A DNA stretch of 57,045 nt from NCBI GenBank assembly GCA_025455065.1, contig JALONG010000038.1, forward strand, positions 1 through 57,045, written 5' to 3'. The notes beneath the pieces were generated by a model, which saw only the letters and a list, made by a program, of their open reading frames with translations, ran no database searches and was not told where the DNA came from. The position numbers were made by a program, and so were the translations under genes. The stretch comes from Candidatus Kapaibacterium sp. (GTDB taxonomy: Bacteria; Bacteroidota; Ignavibacteria; Kapaibacteriales; UBA4661). Every line of letters starts with the position of its first letter. The stretch's first letter is position 1. This document shows positions 1 to 8,895 of this stretch, piece after piece.

Positions 1-70
1 CATTGCATTGACAAGATTTCATTCTTTCGTATTTATCATTGTAACACTTCACTGGCTAAACTTAGATATT

Positions 71-2233
71 ATGAGCTTTTTCACCACCGGTTTTCTTTAT
101 TCGGTATTGCTTTTTGTTGTATGGTGTACTCTTTCAATAACGTTTTTTGCGCAACCTATCTTTGCGCAAGGGAAATTATCCAAAAAAGCCCAAGAAGCAC
201 AAGCACTGTGGTCAAGAGCGATGCTGAATTATCAATTTGCAATGCAAAATAAATTTGCTATCACCAGTGCTAATTTTCGAGCATCATTTGAGGATTTTTC
301 CAGCGTCATCGAAATAGCCCCAACTTTTGCAGAGGCATATTTTATGCGCTCTTTGGTGGGGTTTTCTCTCCGAAAAATTGATGATGCTTTTATTGATGCC
401 AAAGAAGTTGTGCGATTAAAACCTTCGTTTGCAAACCTTCATCCGCCGTTTCTTGTCACAACCGTAGCCGACAGCCTTGCATTTGAAGGGATTCTAGCCT
501 TCGCAGCAAAGAATTTTGTGAAAGCAGACAGTTTATTCTCATTGCCTGAAACACAAGTAAATATGCGCTCTATGGAGATGATGTATTTGTACAAAGCGAT
601 TGCACAATACAACATAGGCAAACAGCAGAAAGGGTGTGAGGATTGCAGAAAAGCTGTCGAATGGGGTATTCCTAACGCCGATAAATTTACCGAATACCTC
701 TGTAACGCAGATTCAGTCGTTCTTGCGAAAGATTTTCCTGTTTCCATGCAATTTTTTCCTCGTGACAAAAATGATTCTGCGCAAATTATCCTTCGCGGAC
801 TGGTTCGGCGGAGTGATGCTGATTCGGTCGTATTGGAGCAGTACCGCAATGGGAAACCAATACATCGTGAATCAATACTTCTGAAATTTGTTGAACCAAA
901 GAAGAAATCGCCTCTTAGTTCGTTAGGTGTGTTGGGAACATATATCGGTCAGCAGAATGCGGAAAAGCAGACCACGCCAAAGCACACTACAAACAAGAAG
1001 AATCTACCATCTACAAAAAGTCTGCAAGCAGAATTTTCTATGCCAATGCCAATTAAAGCTGAGTGTGCTGAATATAGCTTCAAACTCAGCCTGAAACTCG
1101 GCAATGGTGGTTATTCGATGATTGCAACGCGTGACAGCCTTATTGCGGGTGATGTCTTCCTTTTTGCAGGGCAATCCAACATGGTTTTGGGTGATGTGCC
1201 ACAATCCACCAAGCAAGAATTTATACGCACTTACAACACACAGCAAGACCGCTTATGGCAAACGATGTCGGCAACAAATGTCATGCCCTTTAGCATGGGA
1301 CATATTGGAGCGCTCGGCGGCAGAATTGCCCAGCGTATTGTTGAAGAACAGGGCATTCCTGTCTGTGCTATTCATGCTGCGGAGAGCGGAACAAGCATAG
1401 AAGAGCATTTTCCTACCTATGGAAGCGACAGAAGGCTCATTTTTGACAGGGCATACCGTTTAGCAAGAAATGCCGGTCTTGCGGCGAAACTCCGTGGAAT
1501 AGTTTGGTATCAAGGGGAATCGAATACAGGCTTAGGCTACACGCAACGTTTTTCCCAGCTTTATGCAGCATGGAAGCAGGCTTATCCTGCGTTTGAGCGT
1601 ATTCACGTTATTCAAATTCGCCAAAATCAATGCAATGAATTTGACCAAAACGACATACGCGATGAACAGCGCCGTTTTCCGGAGGTATTGCCCAAAATTT
1701 CAGTTATTGCTTCCAACGGCGTTGAAGGCTACGATGGTTGTCATTTTTCACAATCGGGATTTCTTCAACTCGGCGACCTTGTGTATGCTTCGGTAGCGCA
1801 TGATTACTACGCTTCAACCGATACCATTGACGTTATCTCTCCGACCATTAACCGAGCCTATTTTGAAGATTCAGCGAAGACCCGATTAGTGCTTGATTTT
1901 GTTCCTTCACTCAGCAGTATCATTCCTTCAACAACGGATTCGGTGAAGGTGCTGGATAAATACTTTTTCTTAAAAGACGCATTTGCCCTAAGTGGTCGCC
2001 ATGCTATAAATGGCGGGGTGTTTCTTGATTCGAGAGCCGAAATTTTGGGTGTCGAAATCAATAGCACAAATCGTGTCGTGCTTACTCTTCGGAGTGGCGT
2101 TATTGCTGAAACTGTGTCGTATTTGCCGGATAAAACCTACACTGGTACATCGGTATTTTACAATGGTCCTTGGCTAACCACAAAGCGTGGTGCGGGCGTA
2201 TTGGCATTTTACCGATTCAAAATTCAACAATGA
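71..2233 (+). CDS. Secreted SGNH-type sialate O-acetylesterase-like protein with N-terminal TPR-like region
   Basis: The protein has about 720 residues. The ATG at 71 is preferred because it opens directly into a signal peptide (hydrophobic core, ending near FAQPIFAQG). The frame stays open upstream to the window edge with a TTG at 8, so a longer start cannot be excluded. Residues about 35-210 are helical and Ala/Lys-rich and resemble TPR units (repeated AYFMRS- and AIAQYN-like helices). The second half carries SGNH-hydrolase blocks of the sialate O-acetylesterase type: FAGQSNM near residue 365 with the nucleophile Ser, WYQGESN near 478, and DGCHFSQSG near 554 supplying the Asp/His pair. Such enzymes remove acetyl groups from sugars, probably in the periplasm or outside the cell. 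The substrate is not predictable. The TPR-plus-esterase combination is unusual. Confidence 0.75.
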   Translation: MSFFTTGFLYSVLLFVVWCTLSITFFAQPIFAQGKLSKKAQEAQALWSRAMLNYQFAMQNKFAITSANFRASFEDFSSVIEIAPTFAEAYFMRSLVGFSLRKIDDAFIDAKEVVRLKPSFANLHPPFLVTTVADSLAFEGILAFAAKNFVKADSLFSLPETQVNMRSMEMMYLYKAIAQYNIGKQQKGCEDCRKAVEWGIPNADKFTEYLCNADSVVLAKDFPVSMQFFPRDKNDSAQIILRGLVRRSDADSVVLEQYRNGKPIHRESILLKFVEPKKKSPLSSLGVLGTYIGQQNAEKQTTPKHTTNKKNLPSTKSLQAEFSMPMPIKAECAEYSFKLSLKLGNGGYSMIATRDSLIAGDVFLFAGQSNMVLGDVPQSTKQEFIRTYNTQQDRLWQTMSATNVMPFSMGHIGALGGRIAQRIVEEQGIPVCAIHAAESGTSIEEHFPTYGSDRRLIFDRAYRLARNAGLAAKLRGIVWYQGESNTGLGYTQRFSQLYAAWKQAYPAFERIHVIQIRQNQCNEFDQNDIRDEQRRFPEVLPKISVIASNGVEGYDGCHFSQSGFLQLGDLVYASVAHDYYASTDTIDVISPTINRAYFEDSAKTRLVLDFVPSLSSIIPSTTDSVKVLDKYFFLKDAFALSGRHAINGGVFLDSRAEILGVEINSTNRVVLTLRSGVIAETVSYLPDKTYTGTSVFYNGPWLTTKRGAGVLAFYRFKIQQ

Positions 2234-2436
2234 CAGTTGTTCAAAAAAACTTACGGCTAATTTTCCAAGACAACTCACCATCAGCATTGATGAGCATTTC
2301 GTGTGTTTTCAGGAAATAATATTCATCGGTGAATGCTTCTGTTGCATTTACAATTTCCTTCAAAAATGTCATTCACAAAGTCGGTGTTTTTTGTATTTTA
2401 CCAAAGAAAATATCCACTCTCACCAAACCTACCACC

Positions 2437-3117
2437 ATGATTAAACGGACACGAGTACAAGAATGGAGTAACGGGGTATTGCTGTTAGGGCGCTTTGAAT
2501 GGTTCGGCACAGGCTGTTGGCTTTTGCACCACAACGGCGTTGGTGCTATTGTTGAGATGCCTCCTTACAGCACTGACCATCAGGAATCTCCCGCTACGAA
2601 AGCATATAACGTCTGCAAAAAACGGAAAATTGATGTCAAATACATCCTTTGTACACATACCCATATTGACCATTTTAACGCCAAAACTGCACGAGAAATG
2701 CAAGGGGCTTTTCCCCAAGCTGAAATTCACTTACAGCGAGGGTTTGAAGGGATAGCCGGAATGTTAAACAAGGTCTATTTTTTCGACCACCACTCAACCT
2801 TAGATTTGCACGGTGAGCCTCTCTACCTTGTTCATGCTCCAAAACATAGTTGGACTGATACGCACGTTATTTTCAAAGGTACGGCAATTACCGGCGATTG
2901 GGAATTGAACACTCTTCGCTCGGCGCATGACGACAAGCCTCGCTACGCTGTTCCGAAAGAGGCGAAACTCGCCGCCATTGATAAAATGTCGCGGTTTGAA
3001 CATGACTTCAAATACCGCATTCACAAGGTATTTTCCGTTCATGCCAACGACAAACGCGAAAACGTAGATTTTACGGCGCTTATGCACGATACGAAAGTTG
3101 ATAGAGCAACGTTTTGA
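2437..3117 (+). CDS. MBL-fold metallo-hydrolase
   Basis: This is a 226-residue metallo-beta-lactamase-fold protein. The HxHxDH metal-binding motif appears as THTHIDHF at about residues 72-79. A later His (HAPKHSWTDTHV, near 131) and Asp (GDWELN, near 151) fit the remaining ligand positions. There is no signal peptide, so it is probably cytoplasmic. I chose the ATG at 2437, which follows an A/C-rich leader; an in-frame start at 2329 would add 36 residues that look like non-coding sequence. MBL hydrolases act on thioesters, lactones, phosphodiesters and other substrates, and nothing here identifies the substrate. It is separated by about 200 bp from the esterase upstream. Confidence 0.8.
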   Translation: MIKRTRVQEWSNGVLLLGRFEWFGTGCWLLHHNGVGAIVEMPPYSTDHQESPATKAYNVCKKRKIDVKYILCTHTHIDHFNAKTAREMQGAFPQAEIHLQRGFEGIAGMLNKVYFFDHHSTLDLHGEPLYLVHAPKHSWTDTHVIFKGTAITGDWELNTLRSAHDDKPRYAVPKEAKLAAIDKMSRFEHDFKYRIHKVFSVHANDKRENVDFTALMHDTKVDRATF

Positions 3118-3206
3118 AGTGATATTTTCCGGTTTCTCCCAATATTTTTTCACGATACACTGAGAATCTATGCAATCACCATATTCCATCGCCCGAAACG
3201 ACCAAG

Positions 3207-3416
3207 GTGTATTTATCTACCTTGATATCAGGCTCTATTTCTCAAAATGTGGTTGATGATATTGTTCAGTTTATGGCTTCTCAATTAGAACGGGATGAAG
3301 AGCGTGAAGATTGGCTACGTTTGGCTTCTCAGAATTTGGCTCGTGCGTACAGCGACAATGAGCCAGATTATTCTCATGTCGTTGCAACAAAGACTAATCC
3401 ACAATTCGCAATGTAA
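3207..3416 (+). CDS. Small antitoxin-like protein, no partner toxin seen
   Basis: This 69-residue protein would begin at a GTG; an in-frame ATG at 3273 would give 47 residues. The C-terminal part (LASQNLARAYSDNEPDYS, ending NPQF) resembles, from memory, short antitoxin-like proteins that end in ARAYxDDEPxYS...NPxY and usually sit directly upstream of a PemK/MazF-type toxin. No toxin follows; the next gene encodes a small membrane protein. It could be an orphan antitoxin left after loss of its partner. The family call is weak and the start is uncertain. Confidence 0.5.
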   Translation: MYLSTLISGSISQNVVDDIVQFMASQLERDEEREDWLRLASQNLARAYSDNEPDYSHVVATKTNPQFAM

Positions 3417-3432
3417 TTGAAAGGTACTGAAA

Positions 3433-3657
3433 ATGATAAACGAAAAAATTGCTTACTTGCTTTTGGGTGTTGCAATCGCAATTTTCTTTTTTGATTACCA
3501 AATCTTTATGCAAAACCGAAAATTGACGTGGAGATTGGCTCTGGCTTTGATTTTGCTCTTTATTGGAGTAGCAATGAGTGGGGTAATTCAAGATTTTATG
3601 CAAGGTTTTACCAAAGGTTTTAATGATGGTAATTCTGGAAACACCTATCGCCCCTAA
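3433..3657 (+). CDS. Small two-helix membrane protein of unknown function
   Basis: This 74-residue protein has two hydrophobic segments, at about residues 7-25 and 35-52, separated by a short basic loop (QNRKLTWR). It ends in a polar Gly/Asn-rich tail (FTKGFNDGNSGN). It starts 16 bp after the antitoxin-like gene and ends 3 bp before the next gene, so the three could be co-transcribed. I do not recognise a family. The uninterrupted frame and the membrane-protein pattern support it being real. Confidence 0.6.
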   Translation: MINEKIAYLLLGVAIAIFFFDYQIFMQNRKLTWRLALALILLFIGVAMSGVIQDFMQGFTKGFNDGNSGNTYRP

Positions 3658-3660
3658 AAT

Positions 3661-4644
3661 ATGCCCATCACTATTCTCGGCTGCGGAATTTCAGGGCTTT
3701 CCTGCGGAGTAAAACTCCAAGAAGCAGGGTACACCGACATTCGCATTATTTCACGAACACTCCCGCCGCACACCACATCGGACGTAGCGGGTGGACTGTG
3801 GTTTCCCTACAAAGCGGAGCCAATTTCCCGTATTTTGGGCTGGTCAAAAGCCACATTTCAAGAAATGATGCTCCTTCGCAGTCATCCTGAAGCAGGAATT
3901 ACCATGACGCGCTTTTTTCAATTACTTCCTCATAAAGCAAGTAATGATGCGTGGTGGAGCAGTGCCGTCGAAGTATATCGCCCACTTGCGGAAAAGGAAA
4001 TTCTTGCGGAGTTTCCTTATTTACCCCAAGGTCGGTTCCCAAGCGGATTCTACGCAGAAGTACCAATTGCCGAACCGCACAAGCATCTGCCGTATTTGAT
4101 GAATCGTTTTCGTGAGCAGGGCGGAAGCATAGAAGTTGGCGTAGTAGAGCGCTTTGCGGATATTTCTGCGAAGAATACCGTGATTGTAAATTGTACGGGC
4201 ATTGAAGCGAAAAAACTTGTTGGTGATGAATCTGTTTTCCCGATTCGCGGTCAGATTATGGTCGTGAAAAACACGGGAATTTCTCGCTCCATCACGATTG
4301 AAGCAGCCGATGAACACAGTGAACACGCCACCTATACGATTGCCCGCTCGGAAGACGTGATTATGGGCGGTGTTGCAATGGTTGGCAACTGGGAAACCAG
4401 TGTTGATGAGACTACCGTGAGTGGCATTATTGCACGCTGCGCAGCCATTGAGCCCGCGCTCGCCAATCCGACTATTATTCAGCACAAAGCGGGTTTGCGC
4501 CCAGGACGCACGGAAATCCGTTTGGAACGCGAGAAATTGCCTGATGGGTGCGCTGTCATTCATAACTACGGGCATGGTGGTTCAGGCTATACCGTAAATT
4601 GGGGCTGTGCAGATGAAGTTGTTTCGCTCGTGAAGTCATTGTGA
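3661..4644 (+). CDS. D-amino-acid oxidase-like FAD-dependent oxidoreductase
   Basis: This 327-residue protein begins with the dinucleotide-binding GCGISGLSCG at residues 7-16. It continues with TSDVAGGLWFPYKAEP, which resembles the eukaryotic-type D-amino-acid/D-aspartate oxidase family. The C-terminal GLRPGRTEIRLE and HNYGHGGSGYTVNWG blocks match the substrate- and FAD-binding parts of that family; the Arg in GLRPGRTEI is the expected carboxylate ligand. The reaction would be oxidative deamination of a D-amino acid to a 2-oxo acid, ammonia and H2O2. Length fits the family (about 320-350). There is no signal peptide, so it is cytoplasmic. Other DAO-fold amine oxidases are less likely given these motifs. 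Confidence 0.8.
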   Translation: MPITILGCGISGLSCGVKLQEAGYTDIRIISRTLPPHTTSDVAGGLWFPYKAEPISRILGWSKATFQEMMLLRSHPEAGITMTRFFQLLPHKASNDAWWSSAVEVYRPLAEKEILAEFPYLPQGRFPSGFYAEVPIAEPHKHLPYLMNRFREQGGSIEVGVVERFADISAKNTVIVNCTGIEAKKLVGDESVFPIRGQIMVVKNTGISRSITIEAADEHSEHATYTIARSEDVIMGGVAMVGNWETSVDETTVSGIIARCAAIEPALANPTIIQHKAGLRPGRTEIRLEREKLPDGCAVIHNYGHGGSGYTVNWGCADEVVSLVKSL

Positions 4645-4685
4645 TGGTTTTGTAAACGTTGTTATTGCTCATTTATTTAGATTGT

Positions 4686-6146
4686 ATGCGCTGTTCACCA
4701 CTGTCAATTCTTGTTCTTGCAGCCACAAGCCTGATTCTAAGCGCTTGCGCAGGCACACGGCAAACAACCTCTTCCACCGAAGAAACCAAAGCAGAAGGGA
4801 AAACCATTTCTGCCGAAACCTCTGCAAAGGCACGTGGAATCATGCGTGAAGCGGGATTGCGCCTTTCAAGCGATTCCACCAAAGCCTATTCCTACGACCC
4901 CCCGGGTTCGCTCAATACCAGCGATAAACCAATACAATATCAGAAAAAACAAACCTTTGCATTTGACAGAGCAAACGTCTTTTTCTCAAATGAGTTCGAC
5001 GGCGCACGGCTCAACGATGTGAAAATGATTGATGATTCCACGTTTGTCGCTGTTCTTTCGCCCGAAAATGCACCGATTAACTACTCCGCGTGGTATGCCT
5101 TCAAAGCATGGACGAAAGCACCTTCCAAGACCATTCGCTTCACACTGACCTATACCGAAGCTCGTCACCGCTATGTTCCAAAGCTATCCCGCAAACCAAG
5201 TGCTGACTGGCGCTCGTGGCAGTATATTGATTCTGCGGCGTACAAGGTGCATTTCGACAGTGCAGGACGCGAGACTACATCAGCAACGCTCCGTTTGACG
5301 CTGAACCGCGATACGCTCTGGGTTTCTGGGCATGAACTTTTTACGTCGTCTGATTTTGAGGCGTGGAGTGCGGGTCTAGCAAAACTTCCCTTTGTGAAAA
5401 AAAGCGTTTTGGGCAAATCCTCGCTGGGAAAATCGCTTATTCGTCTGGATATTACGGAAGCCGGTCCTGATGCGCCTTGTGTAGTGATTGTCAGCCGCCA
5501 GCATCCGCCCGAGCATACGGGAACGCTTGCTCTCTTGCCCTTTGTCGAGACGCTTGCCGGAGATACGCCGCTTGCTCAGGAATTTCGGAAGAAGTTTCGC
5601 GTCTTTGTTGCGCCGTGTGTGAATCCTGATGGCGTTGATAACGGGCATTGGCGGCATAATGCGCATGGTGTGGATTTGAACCGCGATTGGAATAATTTCA
5701 ACCAGCCCGAACCCCGCCACGTCCGTGATGCGCTATTGAAAATGCGCGATTCACTCAAAACGCAGTTTGTGTTCGGGGTGGATTTTCACACAACGCAGCA
5801 CGATGTTTTTTACACGGTCAGCAATCCGCCCATGAATACTGCCCGTGATAGCGCCGAATACGCCACCAACCCAGCATTTAAGCAGTTTGATGACAAAGCC
5901 GCCCTGCGTAGTAAATTTGTGGAAACATGGCTGGAACGCACGCAAAAGCTGTTTCCGACCTATCAAGTAACCATTTCTGATTCCCCCCGAACGCCGAATG
6001 GTGCGACTTCCGGGCGCTGGTTCGACCGCGAATTGCTTGCACCCTCTGTTACCTACGAAGCAGGGGACGAAACAAGCCGTGAATTGATTCAGCAAATTGG
6101 CGTTGGCAGCGCGAAGGTTTTAATGGAAATGCTTCTCAAAAAATAA
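4686..6146 (+). CDS. M14-family zinc carboxypeptidase lipoprotein
   Basis: This 486-residue protein starts at the ATG at 4686. A lipoprotein signal with lipobox LSAC places the acylated Cys at residue 21; a TTG nine codons upstream is unlikely. Residues about 70-230 form a beta-rich N-terminal domain like those of cytosolic-carboxypeptidase-type M14 members. The catalytic domain shows the Zn-binding HPPE (SRQHPPEHTG), NPDGVDNGHWRHN, the Arg/Asn block DLNRDWNNF, the third ligand in VDFHTTQHD, and a late Glu in TYEAGDETSRE, so the active site looks complete. It should cleave C-terminal residues of peptides or peptidoglycan fragments at the cell envelope. Confidence 0.85.
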   Translation: MRCSPLSILVLAATSLILSACAGTRQTTSSTEETKAEGKTISAETSAKARGIMREAGLRLSSDSTKAYSYDPPGSLNTSDKPIQYQKKQTFAFDRANVFFSNEFDGARLNDVKMIDDSTFVAVLSPENAPINYSAWYAFKAWTKAPSKTIRFTLTYTEARHRYVPKLSRKPSADWRSWQYIDSAAYKVHFDSAGRETTSATLRLTLNRDTLWVSGHELFTSSDFEAWSAGLAKLPFVKKSVLGKSSLGKSLIRLDITEAGPDAPCVVIVSRQHPPEHTGTLALLPFVETLAGDTPLAQEFRKKFRVFVAPCVNPDGVDNGHWRHNAHGVDLNRDWNNFNQPEPRHVRDALLKMRDSLKTQFVFGVDFHTTQHDVFYTVSNPPMNTARDSAEYATNPAFKQFDDKAALRSKFVETWLERTQKLFPTYQVTISDSPRTPNGATSGRWFDRELLAPSVTYEAGDETSRELIQQIGVGSAKVLMEMLLKK

Positions 6147-6159
6147 TCTCCACTATCCG

Positions 6160-6843
6160 ATGAATACAGCGTTTCTTCATACAAGCAATCCGATAGTAAA
6201 GCAATTACTTGCTTCGCCGAAGATATATTCCTACATGGAAGAACTGAAGCGCTTTTTGGAGGATGAATCTTTACGAAGAGAGCGCTTCTACGAAACTATG
6301 GACGAACAGATTAAGGCAGAGTTTATCAATGGCAAAATGTTGGTGAGCAAAGAAGATACACTCGCACATAATCAAACAAGCATTCGTCTGATGACGCTTC
6401 TTTCTGCGTTTATTGACAAATATGATTTAGGCATGATTGGCGTAGAAAAACTCTTCATCTCGCTCACGCGCAATGACTACGAACCTGATATTTGCTTCTT
6501 TACCAAAGAACGTGCCGATGAATTTACCGAAGGGCAGATGAAATTTCCTGCACCGGATTTCATCGTGGAAGTGCTTTCACCAAGCACGGAAGAGCGCGAC
6601 AGAGGCGTGAAATTTGAAGATTACGAAGCGCACGGAGTTCGTGAATACTGGATTGCAGACCCAAAGCGCAAAACGATTGAGCAGTACAAACTCGTGCGCG
6701 GCAAATACACCCTTATCCAAAAATCAGGAAGCGGCACCGTGAAAAGTTTTACGGTCAAGGGCTTCGCAATGCCCGTCCGTGCGGCGTTTTATCGGGACGA
6801 CAATACTCAGGCGCTGCGAGAAATCATGCTCCACAGCAAGTAA
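6160..6843 (+). CDS. Uma2-family (DUF820) putative PD-(D/E)xK nuclease
   Basis: This 227-residue protein shows the Uma2 core: EPDICFF (the Asp), then PDFIVEVLSPSTEERDRGVKFEDYEAHGVREYWIADP, where the Glu and the following Lys complete a PD-(D/E)xK-like site. The first 40 residues are a helical extension. Uma2 proteins are common in cyanobacteria and in some FCB bacteria; most have no known role. It starts 13 bp after the M14 peptidase gene and ends 23 bp before the Septu-like ATPase, so it may share a transcript with the ATPase/HNH pair. It is the first of five Uma2 genes in the window. Confidence 0.85.
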   Translation: MNTAFLHTSNPIVKQLLASPKIYSYMEELKRFLEDESLRRERFYETMDEQIKAEFINGKMLVSKEDTLAHNQTSIRLMTLLSAFIDKYDLGMIGVEKLFISLTRNDYEPDICFFTKERADEFTEGQMKFPAPDFIVEVLSPSTEERDRGVKFEDYEAHGVREYWIADPKRKTIEQYKLVRGKYTLIQKSGSGTVKSFTVKGFAMPVRAAFYRDDNTQALREIMLHSK

Positions 6844-6866
6844 ATACCTACTTTTTGACCAAGACC

Positions 6867-8159
6867 ATGACACAAGAGCAGAACACTATCGCGCAAAATG
6901 ATGATGTTTTTATTACGAAACTCACCATTGACAATGTGCGGCATTTGAAGAATGTTGAAATCCTGCTTTCGGAAACCGAGCGCAAACATTTGATTCTGAC
7001 GGGGCGGAATGGGAGCGGGAAGACGAGTGTCTTGCGTACATTGAAAAGCGATTTACACTCGTATTCCATTGAGGCAAAATACGATAAACTTTTATTTGAG
7101 AGGCAGGAAGTTGAGAATGATGCCTCTTTAAGAGCTATTGACCGCTTGCAACAAGTGGATCAAAAAATTCAGATGGTACGTGGTGAGTCACAAGGACTTG
7201 TAAACTCTGTGAAAATTGCAAATCTCTATGAAGCAACGGTCTCGTTTCAACTTCACGATGCAGATAATGAGCATCTGAAAAAACTGTTGGTCGATAAGAA
7301 GTATTTTGTCTGCTACTTTGAAGCAATACGTCAGGCAAGTTTTCAAGTAAACACAAACAACATTAGGCGTACAGACGCTTTCAATGAAGATTTACCAAAT
7401 CTTGACCAAAAAATCGGCTCTTTACTGACCGAATACATGAATAGTCTTGATCATGAGCGCTTGAGGAAGAAAGAGAAAAATGATGCGGAGGCAGTTCAAG
7501 AAATTAACAGCTGGTTTCGAGAATTTGAGAAAAATTTGCAGGATGTGTTTGCCGATAAGCATTGTCGGCTTGAATATGATGATGAAATACGAGGTTTCAA
7601 GATCCACTTGACAAATCGCGCACCGATTGGGTTTCATGAGCTGTCGGATGGCTACTCCGCATTACTCTCAATTGTGGGTGAACTGATGATGCGAATGGAA
7701 AATCAAGCCGGGCGCTACAATGCGCAAGGAATTGTCTTGATTGACGAAATTGAGGCGCATCTCCACATTGAATTGCAAAAAATTGTCCTGCCGTTTCTTA
7801 TGCGCCTTTTCCCACGCATCCAATTCATCGTTACAACGCACTCGCCATTTGTGTTAAATTCTATTGAAAATGCGGTTGTTTTTGATTTGGAAAATCATGA
7901 ACGAGTCGAGGATTTATCAGCGTATTCGGTGAATGCTATCATCAAAGCGTATTTTGGGCAGGATGAATATTCGGCAGAACTCAAGCAATATCTCGTGGAA
8001 TTTGAGGAATTGGTCAAGCGAGAAAAAAGCCTGACGGGGCAAGAATTACAAAGGCTTGAAGAACTTGAAACATACTTTGAGGGCGCACCAAAGCTATATT
8101 CTTCTGAACTTGCGCTAAAATTGAATCAAATAGCACTTTCGCGGAGTTTGGCAGCATGA
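6867..8159 (+). CDS. Septu PtuA-like AAA/ABC ATPase
   Basis: This 430-residue ATPase has Walker A GRNGSGKT at residues 46-53, a charged helical/coiled-coil insertion at about 70-230, an ABC-type signature LSDGYSALLS near 259, Walker B with catalytic Glu in GIVLIDEIEAHLH near 288-300, and the switch His in TTHSPF near 323. This is the SMC/OLD/AAA_15-like arrangement of PtuA. The ATG at 6867 is chosen; a TTG four codons earlier is possible. The stop overlaps the start of the HNH gene in ATGA, the usual ATPase-then-HNH order of Septu. In Septu, PtuA assembles with PtuB to degrade nucleic acid on phage infection. The specific Septu assignment is inferred from the pairing. Confidence 0.72.
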   Translation: MTQEQNTIAQNDDVFITKLTIDNVRHLKNVEILLSETERKHLILTGRNGSGKTSVLRTLKSDLHSYSIEAKYDKLLFERQEVENDASLRAIDRLQQVDQKIQMVRGESQGLVNSVKIANLYEATVSFQLHDADNEHLKKLLVDKKYFVCYFEAIRQASFQVNTNNIRRTDAFNEDLPNLDQKIGSLLTEYMNSLDHERLRKKEKNDAEAVQEINSWFREFEKNLQDVFADKHCRLEYDDEIRGFKIHLTNRAPIGFHELSDGYSALLSIVGELMMRMENQAGRYNAQGIVLIDEIEAHLHIELQKIVLPFLMRLFPRIQFIVTTHSPFVLNSIENAVVFDLENHERVEDLSAYSVNAIIKAYFGQDEYSAELKQYLVEFEELVKREKSLTGQELQRLEELETYFEGAPKLYSSELALKLNQIALSRSLAA

Positions 8160-8842
8160 TAACAATTCTCCGAAAGCAGACTCCGCCCTTGTGTCTGGAG
8201 GAAGAAAAGAGCAAAACGAATGGTAATTACGAATGTGGCGACACTCTTTTTCGATTACAGCAAGATTTTCACTACAAATGCTATATTTGTGAAAAGCCGA
8301 ACCTGACCGATATTCAGATAGACCATTTTTTACCTCGGAAATTGCGCCCGGACTTGCGTTGCGAGTGGACGAATTTATTTTTATGTTGCGTCCATTGCAA
8401 CAATACGAAGTTGGCGGGGTATATCCCTTTGCTTGATTGCACGAAAGCGGATGCGCAAATTGCGCAAAAAATTCGATGCACCGCCGAGCCTATGTCGCAA
8501 GAAGTGTGTATTGAAGCGCTTTCTGACGAGATTGAGGTAGCAAACACTGTCCGCCTCCTTCGTGATGTCTATTTCGGTAAAACCTCTCACAAAGCGCATG
8601 AAGCCGTAGTTTTGCGCCGATTGCTCTACGAAGAACTGACACGATTCACGGGTATTCTTCAGAAGTATCTTGTTGCTGCGCCTGTTCGCAAGCCGCGTCA
8701 CCGTGAGCAAATCGTCAAGGATTTGCAACCAACCTCTGCTTTTACGTCCTTCAAAATCTGGGTAATCTGGCAGCACGAGCGCCTACGCAGCGATTTCGTG
8801 CCAGATATTCCGCCTGAACTTCAACCACCGCTCATCACTTGA
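8156..8842 (+). CDS. Septu PtuB-like HNH endonuclease
   Basis: This 228-residue protein has a Zn-supported HNH module near its N-terminus: CYIC (Cys42/Cys45), IDHFLPR (Asp56-His57), NLFLCCVHCNNTK (Cys78/Cys81 and the Asn residues). A helical C-terminal half follows. The module resembles TIGR02646-like HNH proteins and PtuB. Its ATG overlaps the ATPase stop by four bases, implying translational coupling and stoichiometric production. It is the likely nuclease effector of the pair. I saw no reverse transcriptase or msr/msd-like gene nearby, so this appears to be a stand-alone Septu-like system and not the effector module of an Ec78-type retron. Confidence 0.75.
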   Translation: MITILRKQTPPLCLEEEKSKTNGNYECGDTLFRLQQDFHYKCYICEKPNLTDIQIDHFLPRKLRPDLRCEWTNLFLCCVHCNNTKLAGYIPLLDCTKADAQIAQKIRCTAEPMSQEVCIEALSDEIEVANTVRLLRDVYFGKTSHKAHEAVVLRRLLYEELTRFTGILQKYLVAAPVRKPRHREQIVKDLQPTSAFTSFKIWVIWQHERLRSDFVPDIPPELQPPLIT

Positions 8843-8895
8843 AAAATAAACTTTTTCTATTCTCACCATTTTTTTCATCAACCAAGGTGTGTTCA

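Noticed and set aside
6867-8842. Retron-type system (Ec78-like) around the ATPase/HNH pair
   Set aside because: No reverse transcriptase or msr/msd-like non-coding region was found in the adjoining sequence, only a Uma2 gene and susC.
8839-8895. Upstream TTG start for the susC-like gene
   Set aside because: It would overlap the HNH gene and place unrelated residues before the signal peptide that begins at 8896.
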